Assembly: GCA_963921825.1 (NCBI GenBank)
Contig: OY997596.1
Location: forward strand, 16,001,001-16,065,000
Length of the DNA: 64,000 nt
Direction of reading: 5' to 3'
Source of the DNA: Erodium maritimum
Taxonomy: Eukaryota > Streptophyta > Magnoliopsida > Geraniales > Geraniaceae
In this document: one piece after another, positions 12,563 to 25,327 of the stretch
How positions within the stretch are numbered: position 1 is the stretch's first letter
Layout: every line of letters begins with the position of its first letter
The notes under the pieces: model-generated
The model's input: the letters and a program-made list of their open reading frames with translations, nothing else
Databases searched by the model: none
Told to the model about the DNA's origin: nothing
Position numbers and translations under genes: made by a program

Positions 12563-14833
12563 TGTAAAGACCGGGAACGAGTTTGATTTTTGAATCAAAA
12601 AAAAAAAAGAAAAAAGGGCTGAACCTGACCCGACCAGCATGTCCAGCCGAGCCGGGCCCGCCTGACTCTCCTCTCCACCTCGTCTGGGCCGTAAGGCCCA
12701 AATCCGGCCTGAAGCTCCTCACCAGGCCCGTCTGAGGCCCACGCGTCCAGGCACGCGTATATTAAAACGCCTCTAGGGTTTCAGAACCCTCACTCGCCCC
12801 TCATCCTCACGCCCACCCTCTCTCTCTTTCTTCTCTTCTTCGATTCTCTCTCTACTCTCACCCTCTCAGCTTCCCGACCCCGTGCTCCGCCGCCGCCACC
12901 GCACACTTCCCTTCTCCATCCAGATCCAACCGACCCTCTCACCGGCCGTCCCTCACCCGAGTTCCCTCGGATCCGTCGAGCCCCTCCTTCTCTCCTCGTC
13001 TCCGTTCCACCAAAGCCGGTCGCCGACCGTCCTAAACCCGATCTCCCTCTCAGATCTCAAACTCGAGCATTATTAGAGGAAGACCACAAGGTAGGGGAAA
13101 TACTAAACTCCTCGTGCAATTCAATACTTAGTATGCCTATTAGTTTAATAAAATCGGAATGGTCCTAGAATTGCATATAGGATGCGAATAACTAGAATAA
13201 TCGTCTTTCAATTACTAATAACCAGACGTGTCTAGTATGCATGCGTAGGATGTGAATAACTAGTTTAACTCGCTTTCTATACTTGGGAAATTGCTTTACT
13301 GGTAGAGAGGCCGTGATGAGCCCTCAGATTAGTTGTGTTTGCCTCACTTGCATTGTTTGCTTAGTTTAAGATGAATTAAGGGTCTAACGAAACTAGATAA
13401 ATTGCATGATTGAATGCTTGAATAGTTGAATGATTGATTGGATGCTTGAGTGATTGAACGATTAAACGGATGATCGAGTATGACTGATTGTGCCAGATGG
13501 TACGATCAGGTGATCGATGGACCGATGGAACGTGGTTGGTAAGTATGATGGTAAATGTGAGTGTGGGTATGAATCCACTGTGGTGTGTATTGGTAAATTC
13601 ATGAACTTCTAAGTTTGATTGTGCAATGTGTCGACTTGTTGGTCTCTTGTGTTTGGTTGATCCTTCGGGATATTGATTAGAGGACCCTGCGGGGCATTGA
13701 TTGGTTAATCCTGCGGGAGATTGATTACGGACCCTGCGGGGCATTGGTTGGTTGATCTTGCGGGACATTAGTTACTGGACCCTGCGGGGCATTGGTTATT
13801 GGACCCTACGGGGAATTGGTTATTGGACCCTACGGGGCATTGGTTATTGGACCCTACGGGGCATTGGTTATTGGACCCTACGGGGCATTGGTTATTGGAC
13901 CCTGCGGGGCAGTTGGATGGTTTACCCTGCGGGGAATGGTTACTTAAAATAAACCCAAGTGTATGCGTCATGCAGGAGCATTACCTTGGTTCCCTATGAC
14001 ATATGGTCATTTGGGGGCATTTCTAGGAATCCCGACGATAAGCGCCCTCAGGGATTGTTACCGGTAACCCGATGCATGTGCCTCCTTTGGACCGAGGGAA
14101 AATCTGATATGACAGGAATACTCTTGTGGATCGGAGTATGGGATCCGACATGACACAAGAGTAGTTTGGATCGGAGGGTGGTGACTTCATGTCCCACGGC
14201 ATTACTTAAACGCTCTATCTTCTATTGGTAGTTAATAAATGCATTGTTTACTTTATTTTCTATGATTGTTACTGGCTCTTTGGAAGCGTTAAATACCCGT
14301 TTTATTCCAGTATTTCAACCTCTTCTTAATTCGTCGTATCATTGAGGCCCGAACGAAATTGTGAATTTCTATTTGTTAAACTTAAAGACCGTTATCTTTG
14401 AGAATGCGATATTGATATTATCTTGTCTATGTTACCGCGTTATTTTGGATTAAAAGCATTAATTACAATATGGCCATCGGGCTAAAGAAGTTATTATTAA
14501 AACTGGAGGTTAAACTGTTTATGATTTTTCCTACTGAGCGTAAGCTCACCCCTATTTGTTTTATCTATTGTTTGTACAGGTGTGCTTGTTGAGTGGTGGA
14601 TTCGAAGCTCGGGAGCTTCGGGATAGTCTGGGTGTCCTGTCTTAGAGACGTTGTGGGTCTTTATATCGAACCCTTTGCTTTTACTTACTCTTTATGGAGC
14701 TTGACTCCTCATCACTTTTTGGAACACATGTTATTTGAGTATTTGAATCGGTTTACCTATTCTTGTGTTACTATTTATTTGTCAACTCAAGTCGCGTCTC
14801 AAGTCCGGCCAAAATCAGATTTCGGGAGTGACA
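12563..14833 (+). repeat. Chromovirus-like LTR (2271 bp), plus orientation
   Basis: It starts TGTAAAGACCGGG and ends TTTCGGGAGTGACA. It has a polypurine tract on its left and a primer site on its right, so it can serve as 3' LTR for the left side and 5' LTR for the right side. The stretch at about 12640-13070 is pyrimidine rich. A 24-bp minisatellite occupies 13655-13945. The hairpin-like GAGCGTAAGCTC and a TTTGTACAGGT acceptor-like site lie at 14536-14582. Confidence 0.85.
13655..13945. repeat. 24-bp minisatellite
   Basis: About a dozen units with core CCCTACGGGGCATTGG and a TTATTGGA spacer are present. The period is a multiple of three, which explains the long overlapping open frames (WTLRGIGY repeats on the plus strand). 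These are not taken as genes. Confidence 0.9.
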
Positions 14834-14836
14834 ATT

Positions 14837-14848
14837 TGGTATCAGAGC
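14837..14848 (+). other. Primer binding site, initiator tRNA-Met type
   Basis: TGGTATCAGAGC, complementary to the 3' end of plant initiator tRNA-Met, lies three bases after the LTR end GTGACA. This is the usual primer site of plant chromoviruses. Confidence 0.9.
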
Positions 14849-16517
14849 CTGGTTTCATTTTGAACGTGTTTTCAAAACCTCGGACCGACGTCAATTAGGT
14901 GGGTAGAGTTAGGTAATCTAAGTCGTAGTACTCAGTGACGCAAGATTTGATGCGTAGAGTTAGAACGACACAAGTCTTGATTGTTTCAATGTTTGTTCAA
15001 GTTTGAATCTTTTATATTACAATGGTTGCATTGCTTGATTGGTATCCTTACCCTATTGACTGTAAGTTACAGTGATCGGTGAAACCGAACGATTGAGATC
15101 GGGATTGGATTAACGAGCATTGAATGACCCGTTCTAAATTGGTTGTTGAGAAAATCGTTTGTGAAGTATGTTGGTAAGCTTGGTTGCTAGTATGAGATGT
15201 GTGTTGTGCCCTGTTGGGAATTGAGTGTTCTTGTTGTTTACTTAACCGAACGGGTGTACTGGTCTGTTATGTTTATATTGTTGTCTAGCCCGATGCTTCG
15301 TGACTTGGGAAACCTAGACCGAGAGATAGTCCGGCGTGGTGCAATACCGTCTTATCCGATGCTTCGTGATCCGGAAAGACTGGTTCCACCCCGATGCTAC
15401 GTGATATTATGGTCTTATCCGATGCTTCGTGATCCGGAAAGACTAGTTCCACCCGATACCTCGTGATATTATTGTCCTTCCCTATGCTTCGTGATACGGG
15501 ACTGGTTCCACCTCTATGCTTCGTGATACGGGAAGACTGAGCCGATGATGTTCCGGCACCATACCTTACTGTATTATTCTGATGCAGCGTGTTCTAGAGT
15601 GATGAAGTATTAGTTATGAAATTGTTGATTGCGTTACCTCCTTGGTTGGCCGTTACTGGATTGGTAAACTTGAAGTGTTGACTTATGTAAGTGATAACCG
15701 TTATTTGAGAATTAAAGTTGAAAGTTGACCCGAAAAAGGAGTTAATTAAATAAAGGGTAGAACTCGAACGATATTATGGTATCCTACAGTGATGTGCACT
15801 TTGTGATGATTGTATGCCTTGTTTGCTGGCTTTCACCTGACTTGGATTGTTAGGATGTCCCGCTTCAGCGGATGGTTAGTGAGAAATACGAATAGGTCAT
15901 GCCAAAATTTCTGTGAAACTGAAGTGTTTGCGCTATCACGGGATGACTCAGGGGCGCCACTACAGTCGAGCGTGATAGAGGGATGTCAAGTGGTTACAAC
16001 GAGATTCGGGGACGCCTGAATCGGGTTGTAACGACGTGAGATCGACATGAATGTTATAAGAGAAAAGTAAGGGATTGAGATTATGGAAAAGAGTTGAGGA
16101 TATAAATTGTGAAATTTATCGTGTTACGATTCTAGACCCCTAGTGTTAGGAAGATACCCAATCGAAGGGTATGTCGGTTGCTTTGCGATTTGTGTGAATT
16201 GATTGAGATTGTTCCTCCTATTGGAGTTGATTGATTTGATTGAACCGATGATTTCTGTTGTGAGACGCACTAAGATGCGGCCTTGTCTGCCTATATATAA
16301 ATTATTATATATATTTACTAAGCCTAAGTGTGGTTGGTCATTATATGATCCTGGTGGGACGCGCGTGAACGTCCTTGTGTTTTGATCAAACCGTCTGTTC
16401 CAAACTATACTACGTACTAGCGATCCAAGTAGGATCCCTTTAAGACGCATGAGAACGTCCCTTTATGATAAATCGAACCACTTGAGTTAAATTGAATTAT
16501 GAATACTTACGTTATAA
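14849..16517 (+). mobile_element. Untranslated gypsy leader with tandem repeat
   Basis: This stretch between the primer site and gag has no long frame. It matches, inverted, 63230-64000 (for example a GGTGGGTAGAGTTAGGT block and a TTCGGGGACGCCTGAA block). At 15285-15545 there are units of about 35-60 bp with core CCGATGCTTCGTGATCCGGA. Confidence 0.7.
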
Positions 16518-17330
16518 ATGCGACGAGTACACGAGATGTCCCGTGTTTACAGCCCGAGTGGGACCAGGAGCCGCCCAGCTATGGGGCAGAGCCAGACACC
16601 AGCTGTTGAGCAGGCAGGGGCAGCGAGTGCCCAGGGTTCTACTTCTACAGAGCACCAGAGTTTTGAGGGTGGACCGTCAGGGTTACCACCTAGAGTTCCT
16701 CCAGTCGCAGAGCCGACTCAGACGGCCCCTCTAGAGGAGGTGGGTCGCGCAGTATTAGCAGCGATCAGCGCTCAGCAGGAGACTACAGCGCCGGCACCAG
16801 AGATCGTACCCGCGGCTACCATAGCCTATGTTGAAAGGCCAAAACCATTTTGACAGCTTTACGTCCCAGGCACTCAGAGCTTTTAACAAGCTGGACACAT
16901 CAGTCGACCCCGGAAGTTCAGACCCCGTGGATGTCGCAGGTTGGCTGGAACGGATTAACCGCAACCTAGATACGTTTGAGATATCTGACAGTCGTTTGAG
17001 GGTGTCTTTCGCGACCTTTCAGTTTCAGGAAGAAGCATACGATGGGTGGCAGCATGTGCAGACCAGGGTTGGAGATGACGGCACTAGCCGTTGAGAAGCA
17101 TTTTCGAGAAACCGCCAGAGCACGGAAGATCAGGCCGAGGCCGAGTGGCTTCCTGAGGCCGTCAGAGGGTCACGATCCTAGGAGGCAGAGGACCTCGGGA
17201 TCCTTTCAGCCACAGGCCCAGTCCGGTGAGACCCGACTGGTTGGGGTAGTAGCGTCTGCTGGACCTGCCCCGGTGGCACAGTTTGTCCCTCGTGTAGACA
17301 GTTGGAACATCTGGGCGGAGACTGCCCGTT
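16518..17330 (+). pseudogene. Gypsy gag, broken
   Basis: A frame from the ATG at 16518 gives a Pro/Ala/Gln-rich N-terminus, then shifts near 16840 into a capsid-like segment containing DPVDVAGWLERINRNLDTFE and FATFQFQEEAYDGWQ. This matches the plant gypsy gag pattern (a DP.....W...IE....... segment followed by .FA...L...A..WW). A further frameshift near 17090 leads to an Arg/Ser/Gly-rich tail, and no intact zinc knuckle is found. The matching pol domains are missing downstream. Confidence 0.75.
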
Positions 17331-18290
17331 GAGTGATGGATCTACAAACCGTTCCGCAGGTCGGCCTACGAGAGCCGATGAGAGAACATGCTATCACAGC
17401 AGCAGATTCTTCCATCACCACCGAGAGGAGGACCTCCGATTCAGCGGGGCCGAGCGTACGCGATTGTCGGAATTCGAGTTGAGAGACTAGATACCGATCT
17501 TGAGATCACTTAGACTACTTGTTTTTGATTTACATTTTGGATTTTGTGTTTACTGACACTTGAGTTTGACACTTGGTTGTATTGTTTCATGGTTACCTTA
17601 TGTTGGAAAGATTTTAAAACTGTTAAGCCCACCCGTATCTTAACACACCGACGAGAGGTGTGGTAGTACCGACTAGTGTCAGTTTGAGTTTGGAAGAGGA
17701 GTAACAGACTTAGAACCACGGAAAGTTCTACCCTACGTCGAGAGTGCATGATCGAGTCTTAAGAACCGATTGGTGAAACAACAGGCATTCATCGAGTGCC
17801 ATGAGCAGCGAATGCCCGAGCAGTGAAAGGTTGCAGGCTTGACCAGTAAACGGTCCGACCGGTCACCGGAGATGACCGAGCGACGATAAGATCTGAGTAG
17901 CGCAGCGGAAGCGTGGTGGAACCATAGCCCACAGAATTCGTAATCTCCAGCTTCTTCTACCCCCGCTAGACGATTTATGTCATAAGATTCGAACCTTTGA
18001 GACGACCCTTTTGTCTGGACACCCCGGTTAACGAGCCCAGTTTTGGACGAGTGTGTGACGTACGTGAGAGAATAGATTACAGTGCGTTGTCCCTACGTCT
18101 TTTCAAAGCAGTGGAGGATCCGAATCTCCTTGTGATTGACATTATGCAAATTATCACCCCGTGTAAACAGGGTGTAACCCAGCACCCGATGCAAATATTT
18201 GAGCATCACCAACTTAAGATGCTTAGAATGGGCGCTCGAGGTAAGCGGTTGGTTGGGCACACTAATTGCTGCCCACGCTTCCTCGATGGG
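17331..18290 (+). mobile_element. Degenerate gypsy internal remnant
   Basis: It has no long reading frame. The stretch around 17860-17930 (GGTCACCGGAGATGACCGAG, then AGCGCAGCGGAAGCGTGGT) matches the complement of about 62330-62420. The boundary with the Athila sequence that resumes around 18300 could not be placed exactly. Confidence 0.45.
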
Positions 18291-19800
18291 AAAAAATAGG
18301 GGTAGTCCTCTTAAAACGGGGAAAACCCGCAGGCCACTCTAAACTCGAGCCTAGAGAAATGGAAGACCCGTCCGCATAATCTGAACTCCACAGGCTTATC
18401 ACCCACATGATACCTACTATACGATGTTAAAAACTCAATGATGAGGTTCGCATAATGTAGGGGCTGCCAACCTCATAGAGCGGGCCAATCGATGACTTCC
18501 AAACGGGCCCTAAAAATATCCTCACAACCTAAACCACGAGACACGAATTATGTGTCTAAAAATCAGTTGAGCATAATGCCCCGTGACAGGTTTTGCGTGA
18601 GGATATCCTTGCAGATGTCATTGCTAAATATCAAACAAGGGTGGTTAGGAGTACCTTCAAATGAATGAGGTGGTCTGGGAGGCTGCTCTTCTTCATCATA
18701 CCCCGTTTCATATATTAGAACCGGATGGAGAACCTATAATGGTAGAGGCTGCAAGTCATCGGACCTGGAGGTCCTTCTTCAAGAAGCCCCTCGAAAAGAA
18801 GACGCAGCAGAGGATCAGGTTCTCTTGGATGACATCTTCAATGTGATTGTTCTTTGGTCTGTCGTGGGATGGGTCGCGGAGCCGGTAGATGGTCCAGTGC
18901 GGGCTGGGACACGAATTCGGGACAAAACCCGACACGAGTTTCAAGCCAGAGCGGTTGAGCGATCCGGCACAGGTTGCAAGCCAGAGCTGCTAAGAGGTCC
19001 AGTGCAGGCTGGGACACAGATGCGTGACAAGCGTCGGTACGGGTTGCAGACCGGTGCCGCTTGGAGGTCCAACACGACTGGAAAATGAAGCAAATCTCGG
19101 TGCTTCCTCGGTGCTTTCACGGTGCTCCTCTTTCACAAAGTTCCGACACTCTTTAGGACATTGTTCGTCATGAATACTCGACCTCACGAAGCGTCGACGA
19201 TAGAGGAGGCGTGGGTCGGTCCGAAACTTGTGAGAGGAATGATGGATTAGGAGAGATGGGAGGGACGAAGGATGGAGGGTTAATAGTGGTCGGCGATGTC
19301 AGGTGCGAGAGATGTGATTTCGATTGAGAATGGTTGAAGGAGAAGTGTTGAGATTGAGAGATGGGGGCGTGAAGGAGATGAAGATTAGGGTTTGGAGGGA
19401 TAAGGCTTAAGGATGAAATGGGCTCCAGAAACTGGGCTTCAGTAAGTGGGATTTAGGTGTGTGGGCTTCAGGTAAGTGGGCCTTAGGTGTGTGGGCTTCA
19501 GAACCGACCCAAGTGCTCAGTCACGGTTTGGATGTCGGCTCTGTGGGCATGACAGACACCCATACAGCTCCAGTTTTCCCCCCGCATATGAACAACGAGC
19601 TTTTAATTGAATATCGTTTTGCCTGCCTGCCTGCCTTTTACTCGGGTCCGTGTATAAGCCCGTTACGGGCTCCAACACGGAGCCGTGGTCAGCCCCGCAT
19701 ACAAACATCAAGCCTGTGCCAAAATTTCCTGCTCCCATTCGTTTTCCTGACTTTCCTACTCACAAATGCATCCATCAATACACGAAAAATAATGAAAATA
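18291..19800 (-). pseudogene. Athila copy 2, env-position ORF remnant and spacer
   Basis: On the minus strand, about 18480-18310 reads as a segment with IEFLTSYSRYHVGDKPVEFR and then LCGRVFHFSRLEFRVACGF. This resembles the post-pol ORF of Athila elements. The remaining part carries stops and tandem repeats at 18885-19075 (TGCAGGCTGGGACAC-like units) and 19410-19505 (GTGTGGGCTTCAG units). It lies between pol and the missing 3' part that resumes at 8415. Confidence 0.5.
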
Positions 19801-19884
19801 AACACAAAATAACCTCAGGTTGTCTCCCGAGAAGTGTCTTTGTTCAACGTCGTTGGCAACTCAAAGGCGACCTAGGTCGCCTCT

Positions 19885-20500
19885 ACTATTCATATTCTGG
19901 CTCCTCCAGTTATAGGCACTCCTCTGGCCCCAACAACCCACCATAATAATGCTTTACTCGGTGCCCATTCACCAAAAATGGGGCCTTCTTCCCATCACAA
20001 ATCTCCACCGCCCCCTTAGATAGGACTCAAGTTACTTTATAGGGGCCGCTCCATTTCGAAACGAGCTCCACATCGAAGATCTTCAACCGAGAGTTATAAA
20101 GAAGGACTCTGTCTCCTTCCTTAAACTCTCTTCACACAATTATATTATCATGGGCGATTTTGGTGCGCTCCTTGTACGACTCGGTGCTGAAATAGGAAAG
20201 GGACCTGAATTCGTCCATCTCATTAATCTACATTAATCTTTTCTCAGCACACAGGTTAGCATCAAAGTTTAAAATTCTAAGTGCCCCATATGTTTTATGC
20301 TGTAACTCTAACGGCAAGTGACATGACTTCCCATATACCATCTTGTATGGTGACATCCCAATAGGGGTTTTATATACTCACAGTGCACCATCTAATTTCT
20401 GTGACCAATTTTTCCTAGACACATCAACAGTCTTTTCTAAAATATTTTTCAATTTCCTATTAGTGACTTCCACCTTCCCATTAGTTTGGGGATGGTAGGG
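19885..20500 (-). pseudogene. Athila copy 2 integrase, C-terminal part
   Basis: On the minus strand this begins in the integrase core at a PYHPQTNGKVEV motif right at the hAT insertion and continues through NRKLKNILEKT. It also holds an integrase C-terminal module with GDRVLLYNSRLK and KWSGPYKV, and ends near a VNGHRVKHY motif. Stops interrupt it. The upstream integrase half lies at 22004-22348, on the other side of the hAT insertion. Confidence 0.8.
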
Positions 20501-21995
20501 CAAGGTCGGCTCAAGCTTTAAGCAAGTTAAGCAACCGCTTAAGGCCTCAGATTTAAACTTGAAAAAAAAATCCATTATTGAATATAGATTTTTATGATTA
20601 GAGTAAAAAAAATGTGAAGCAAACATACGAGAAATCCAACAAAGTGTTGATTTGATATATCCTACTTCTTTGATACTTCATAAATAAAGTTATTAAACAT
20701 TCAAATGTAGATATGTATCTAAAGACGAGTCTTCAAGAATATCAATATTGTCTTGTTGGAAGAAAAACATGACATATATTAATAACTTATGCTTGAATGT
20801 CCTGGATTTGCACTAAAATGCTTTGGTAAAAAAATTGGATCATTTATCGAAGAATAATCTATGGAATTCATGGACTAGAAGCACGAGTTTCGTTGGGTTT
20901 AACGGTATTGAAACTTGAGGGTACTAATATACACTACAAACAGTAAAGGTTGTATAAGAAACCAAGACTAACTTGACTAAAATAAAAGTTGATTTAAAAG
21001 AAACCATTCCAAAATTAATGCAATAAGAATATGTATTACGAAAGTTTCATTTCATGATTACAGAATACAAATAGTCTAGATGACTTTATACACCTATCAT
21101 ATAGAGTTGTATTGCCCAGGCTCCAGAGAAAATGATTTATTCATAGAAGATTGAGATGATTACCAATCGTGGCCATGGAGATGCTCGACAGAGAATCCAG
21201 ACTACAAAAAATTATTACATACAAGAAATAGAGATGTTCAACAGAGAGGAAAGACCAAAAGGACTGAACATGAAATATTTTCTGTTTGTGATTTCTTAGT
21301 CATAAATCAAAAGGATCAGTAGGAACAAGTTTGTTTATAAGCTTCTTTAAGCTTTAAAGAGCAACAATAGTTAAATGAAATTGGACATATATCATGAGGT
21401 AACCGAGAGAATGTGTTGGCCTTATCCTATTTTGTTTGTGTTGGTTAACCGATAGGTTTCGATACTAAATGCCCTTAGAGCTTGAAAATTCTCACCTAGA
21501 TACTACCTTGTGTCATTAGTTTCGGTTCTAACGGTTTTCTTATTTTTGGTTATATATGATTAATACTAGTTAGAGTCTATATGCAGTATTTAAAAATAAT
21601 TTGTAAGTGTGGAAATTTCTAGAAGTTGATGACAATAAATATCTATACACGAGTTCGCATATAAGCTAGCATAATTTTGTGTAATTTTCTAGAATATCCG
21701 GATCCTATCATATCTAAACTTGACATGAAAGTATATTGAATATTTGGATTTTTTTATATAGAATTCTAGACATTAAATCCTATCCACCGAGGGTGTCTTG
21801 TTATAAATTAATCTCCATCACCCATTTAGATTTTTTAGTGTTACAAATAGACGTTGATTCCCATTTGCTAAATATGATCTAGTATAATACTTCTATGAGA
21901 AAATTTACTTATTTTCTTATTATATTTTTTCATAGGAAAAAAAGACATCGATCAAATTCTCACTTAAGGCCCCAAATATCATTGGGTCGGACCTG
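20501..21995. mobile_element. hAT-type DNA transposon, non-autonomous, 1495 bp
   Basis: It is bounded by a perfect 8-bp direct repeat TGGTAGGG (20493-20500 and 21996-22003), the duplication length of hAT elements. The ends are imperfect inverted repeats: CAAGGTCGGCTCAA on the left and, complemented, CAGGTCCGACCCAA on the right. Subterminal CTTAAGGCC occurs on both sides. The interior is AT rich with no transposase frame. It splits the Athila integrase frame. Confidence 0.9.
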
Positions 21996-22003
21996 TGGTA
22001 GGG

Positions 22004-22348
22004 TGTAGCTAAGCGATGGCGAACTCCATATTGATTTAAAACTTTCCAAAATATCTTATTGCAAAAATGTTTTCCACCATCGCTTACTATCGCCCTGGGT
22101 GTGCCAAACCGAGAAAAACTGTGATTCTTTAGGAAAGCAACCACCGGCTTGGCATCATTGGTGGGAAAGGCTATTGCCTCTACCCATTTTGATGCATAAT
22201 CAACTGCAACTAGTACATATTCCATATCGTTAGATCGTGGGAAGGGACCCATGAAATCGATGTTCCAGACATCAAATAACTCTACCTCTATGGTGACATT
22301 CAGAGGCATCTCATGCTTCCTTGATATATGTTGCCGGTCCTTTGACAC
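22004..22348 (-). pseudogene. Athila copy 2 integrase, catalytic core N-part
   Basis: The minus-strand frame shows the rve-type core with [10 protein letters not shown] (first Asp), [12 protein letters not shown], and [15 protein letters not shown] (second Asp), ending at the hAT target site. The start is frameshifted relative to the preceding RNase H/zinc-finger frame. Confidence 0.85.
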
Positions 22349-23355
22349 CTGTCACACTGCTCAACAAACCGAATAGCTTGATGCAATAAATTAGGCCAAT
22401 AAAAACCTGATTGAAGTACCTTTTGAGTTGTCCTTTGTGGTCCAAAATGGCCTCCTACCTCACCTATGTGGCATTGATGTAAAATTACTTCAGTTTCCTC
22501 CTCGTGAATACACATTCTCACCATTTGATCTGCACATATTCTAAACAAAAGAGGATCATCCCAGAAATAATTTTTCACATCATGCAAGAACTTTTTCTTA
22601 TGGTAGGATGACATATTAGGTATTAGAGCACCACTTGCCAAATAGTTTGCTAAATTTGCAAACCATGGGGCCTCGGTGAGCTTTGCTTGGAACAGGTGCT
22701 CATCTGGAAACTCTTCTTTTATGGGCTTACTTAGCTCTTCATATGGATTCTCAATCATAGACAAATGGTCTGCTATCACATTCTCTACTCCCTTCGTGTC
22801 CCGTATTTCCAAATCGAATTCTTGGAGTAGTAAAATCCACCTCAAAAGTCTAGGCTTTGTATCCTTTTTGCTAAACAGGTGCTTAAGAGACGCATGGTCA
22901 GTGTGTACTATAACGGTGGACAAGACAAGATATGGGTGAAATTTATCACATGCAAATACAACAGCTAATAGTTCTTTCTTAGTAGTAACATAATTTATTT
23001 GAGCCTCATTAAAAACTCGACTAACATAGTATATGGTATGAAAAATCTTATCTTTCCTTTGCCCTAAAACTGCCCCTACCGCTATATCACTAACATCACA
23101 TATCAATTCAAAGAGTAGAGACCAATCAGGACTAACCATTACAGGTGCATTTACCAATTTTTCTTTCAAGGATAAAAAGCTTTTTAAGCATGCATCATCA
23201 AAATTGAAAGGGACATCTTTTACTAGTAAATTACATAGTGGTTTAGAGATTTCATAAAATCCCTTTATAAATCGTTTATAGAACCCTGCATGTCCTAAGA
23301 AACTTCTAATCCCTTTTATATTAATAGGTGGAGGTAATTTACCTATTACATCCAC
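22300..23355 (-). pseudogene. Athila copy 2 RNase H and integrase zinc finger
   Basis: A 351-codon open stretch on the minus strand contains the RT connection ([18 protein letters not shown]), RNase H with [14 protein letters not shown] and [26 protein letters not shown], and then an integrase HHCC zinc finger ending CDRCQRTGN. It is in frame with the RT segment 23401-23772 but separated from it by a TAA near 23402. Confidence 0.9.
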
Positions 23356-23400
23356 TTTGGCCTTATCTACCGCAATTCCCTTAGAAGTGATTTTGTGGCC

Positions 23401-24397
23401 TTAAACGATTCCCTGTTGTACCATAAGATGACATTTTTCCCAATTTAACATAAGGTTTGTTTCTTCACATCTAGTCAATACTTTATGCTGATTATTTAAA
23501 CAGCTGTCAAACGAAGAACCAAACAAAGAAAAATCATCAATAAATACTTCCAGGTAATCCCCAATCATGTCATGAAATATAGCAGTCATACATTTTTGAA
23601 ATGTAGCAGGTGCATTACATAAACCAAACAGTGTTCTCCTATATGCAAATGTTCCATAAGGGCAAGTTAAGGTTGTTTTCTCTTGATCCTCAAGAGCTAT
23701 GACTATTTTCTTATACCCACTATATCCATCTAGAAAATAATAATATTCATGACCAGCTAATTTTTCTAACATTTGATCAATAAAAGGTAAGGGAAAATGG
23801 TCTTTTCGGGTGACATCATTTAACTTCTTATAGTCTATGCATACTCTCCACCCAGTAACAGTTCTAGTAGAAATTAATTCATTTTTCTCAATATGTTACT
23901 ACCGTCATCCCCTCTTTCTTAGGCACACATTGAATAGGACTAACCCAAGCACTATCAAAAATAGGATAGATAATACTTGCATCTAGTACCTTTATAATCT
24001 CCTTTTTCACTACCTCTTGCATTAACGGGTTTAGCCTCCTTTGTGGCAGAACAGTTGGCTTATAGTCATCTTCCATTAAAATCTTGTACATACACATTGA
24101 TGAGCTAATTCCTCTAATGTCAGCTATTGTCCATCCAAAGGCCTTTTTATGTTCCTTGTGCACCCTCATCAGCTTTTCCTACTGTATAGAAGACAATTCA
24201 GAAGAAATTATTACAGGCAAAGTATTGTCTTCATTTAAAAAAATATATTTAAAATTATCCGGGAGGGGTTTTAATTCAAGCTCTGGGGCTTGCTCAACAG
24301 AGGGTTTCAGCATAGACCCTTGCCTCGCCTCCAAGGTGAGACGAGTGTGGGGTCTATCCCTCTTTCTTGGAGGACATGCCTCCAAAAGATTGACCAT
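23401..24397 (-). pseudogene. Athila copy 2 reverse transcriptase
   Basis: On the minus strand, 24397-24180 and 24169-23888 carry the Athila RT lead-in (ELKPLPDNFKYIFL, then WTIADIRGISSSMCMYKI, then RRLNPLMQEVVKKEI). After a frameshift, 23772-23401 holds FLDGYSGYKKIVIALEDQEK, LFGLCNAPATFQKCM and the catalytic FIDDFSLFG motif. At least one stop and one frameshift make it non-functional. Confidence 0.9.
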
Positions 24398-24509
24398 CTC
24401 TGGTTCATCATCCTGCGTAAGATCACAAGTGTTTGTATCATCATTAATTATATATGCTAGAAAAGGATCATCATGGAAAAAAAAATTCCTGCACTACAAA
24501 ATCTATCAT

Positions 24510-25015
24510 GCCAATCCATAACAAGTATTATCAACTATAGCATGTTTAAGAGATCTGAAAACATTAAAAACCACTTCGTCTTTGTCATATCGGATGTTCA
24601 ATTTCCCTTTCTCTACATCAATAAGAGCTCGGTCTGTAGCCAAGAATGGCCTTCCTAGGATTAGAGGAACCTCATAATCCTCCTACATGTCTAAAATAAC
24701 AAAGTCAGCAGGGAAAATAAATTTATCCACTTTTACCAAAACATCTTCCGCAATCCCTCGAGGGTATTTAATAGATCTATCAGCTAGCTATAGAGACATA
24801 GAAGTTGGTTTTAGCTCCTCTTTTAATCCTAATTGCCTAAAAATATTTAAGGGCATCAAATTTATACTAGCCCCTAAATCACACAAAGCTTTGGCAAATG
24901 AAAGAGCCCCCATTGCACAGGGTATAGAAAAGCTACCTAGGTCTTTTAATTTAGGAGGCAGTTTATTCTGTAAGATAGCATAACACTCCTCACTTAAATT
25001 CACCCTCTCATTCAA
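24510..25015 (-). pseudogene. Athila copy 2 aspartic protease region
   Basis: The minus-strand frame reads KLKDLGSFSIPCAMG, then CDLGASINLMPLNIFRQLGL, the Athila protease active-site region (D-L-G in place of the usual D-T/S-G, as is normal for this clade). It continues, with stops, through an ILGRPFLATDRALIDVEKG-type segment. It follows gag and precedes RT. Confidence 0.85.
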
Positions 25016-25327
25016 TTTTAACTTCCTCTTGTCAGATATAATATCCTACAAAAATTTGGCATAGATTGGCATACTTTTAATTGCATCTAGAAAATGAATA
25101 TTAATCTTAAGCTTCCTAAACACATTCAAGAATTTAGCATATTGATCATCATGTTTAGATTTCTTGACAACATAGGGGAAAGGAAGAGGTGGAGTCCGGG
25201 TTTATGAATCAACCACAGGCTCCTTTACCTTCTTACATGTAGAGCGTTCTCTGCTCACTATCTCTGTCAAGCCTTCTTGCTCTTCCTCTTGAAATTACTC
25301 TATAGAGGTTTCTTGTGGTAGCTCTTT

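Noticed and set aside
12882-13076. Pro/Ser/Leu-rich frame near the LTR start
   Set aside because: This pyrimidine-rich LTR segment gives a low-complexity peptide and has no domain or downstream continuation.
13376-13971. Long overlapping open frames with WTLRGIGY or CPVGSNNQ peptide repeats
   Set aside because: They are translations of a 24-bp minisatellite inside an LTR; the period divisible by three keeps all frames open.
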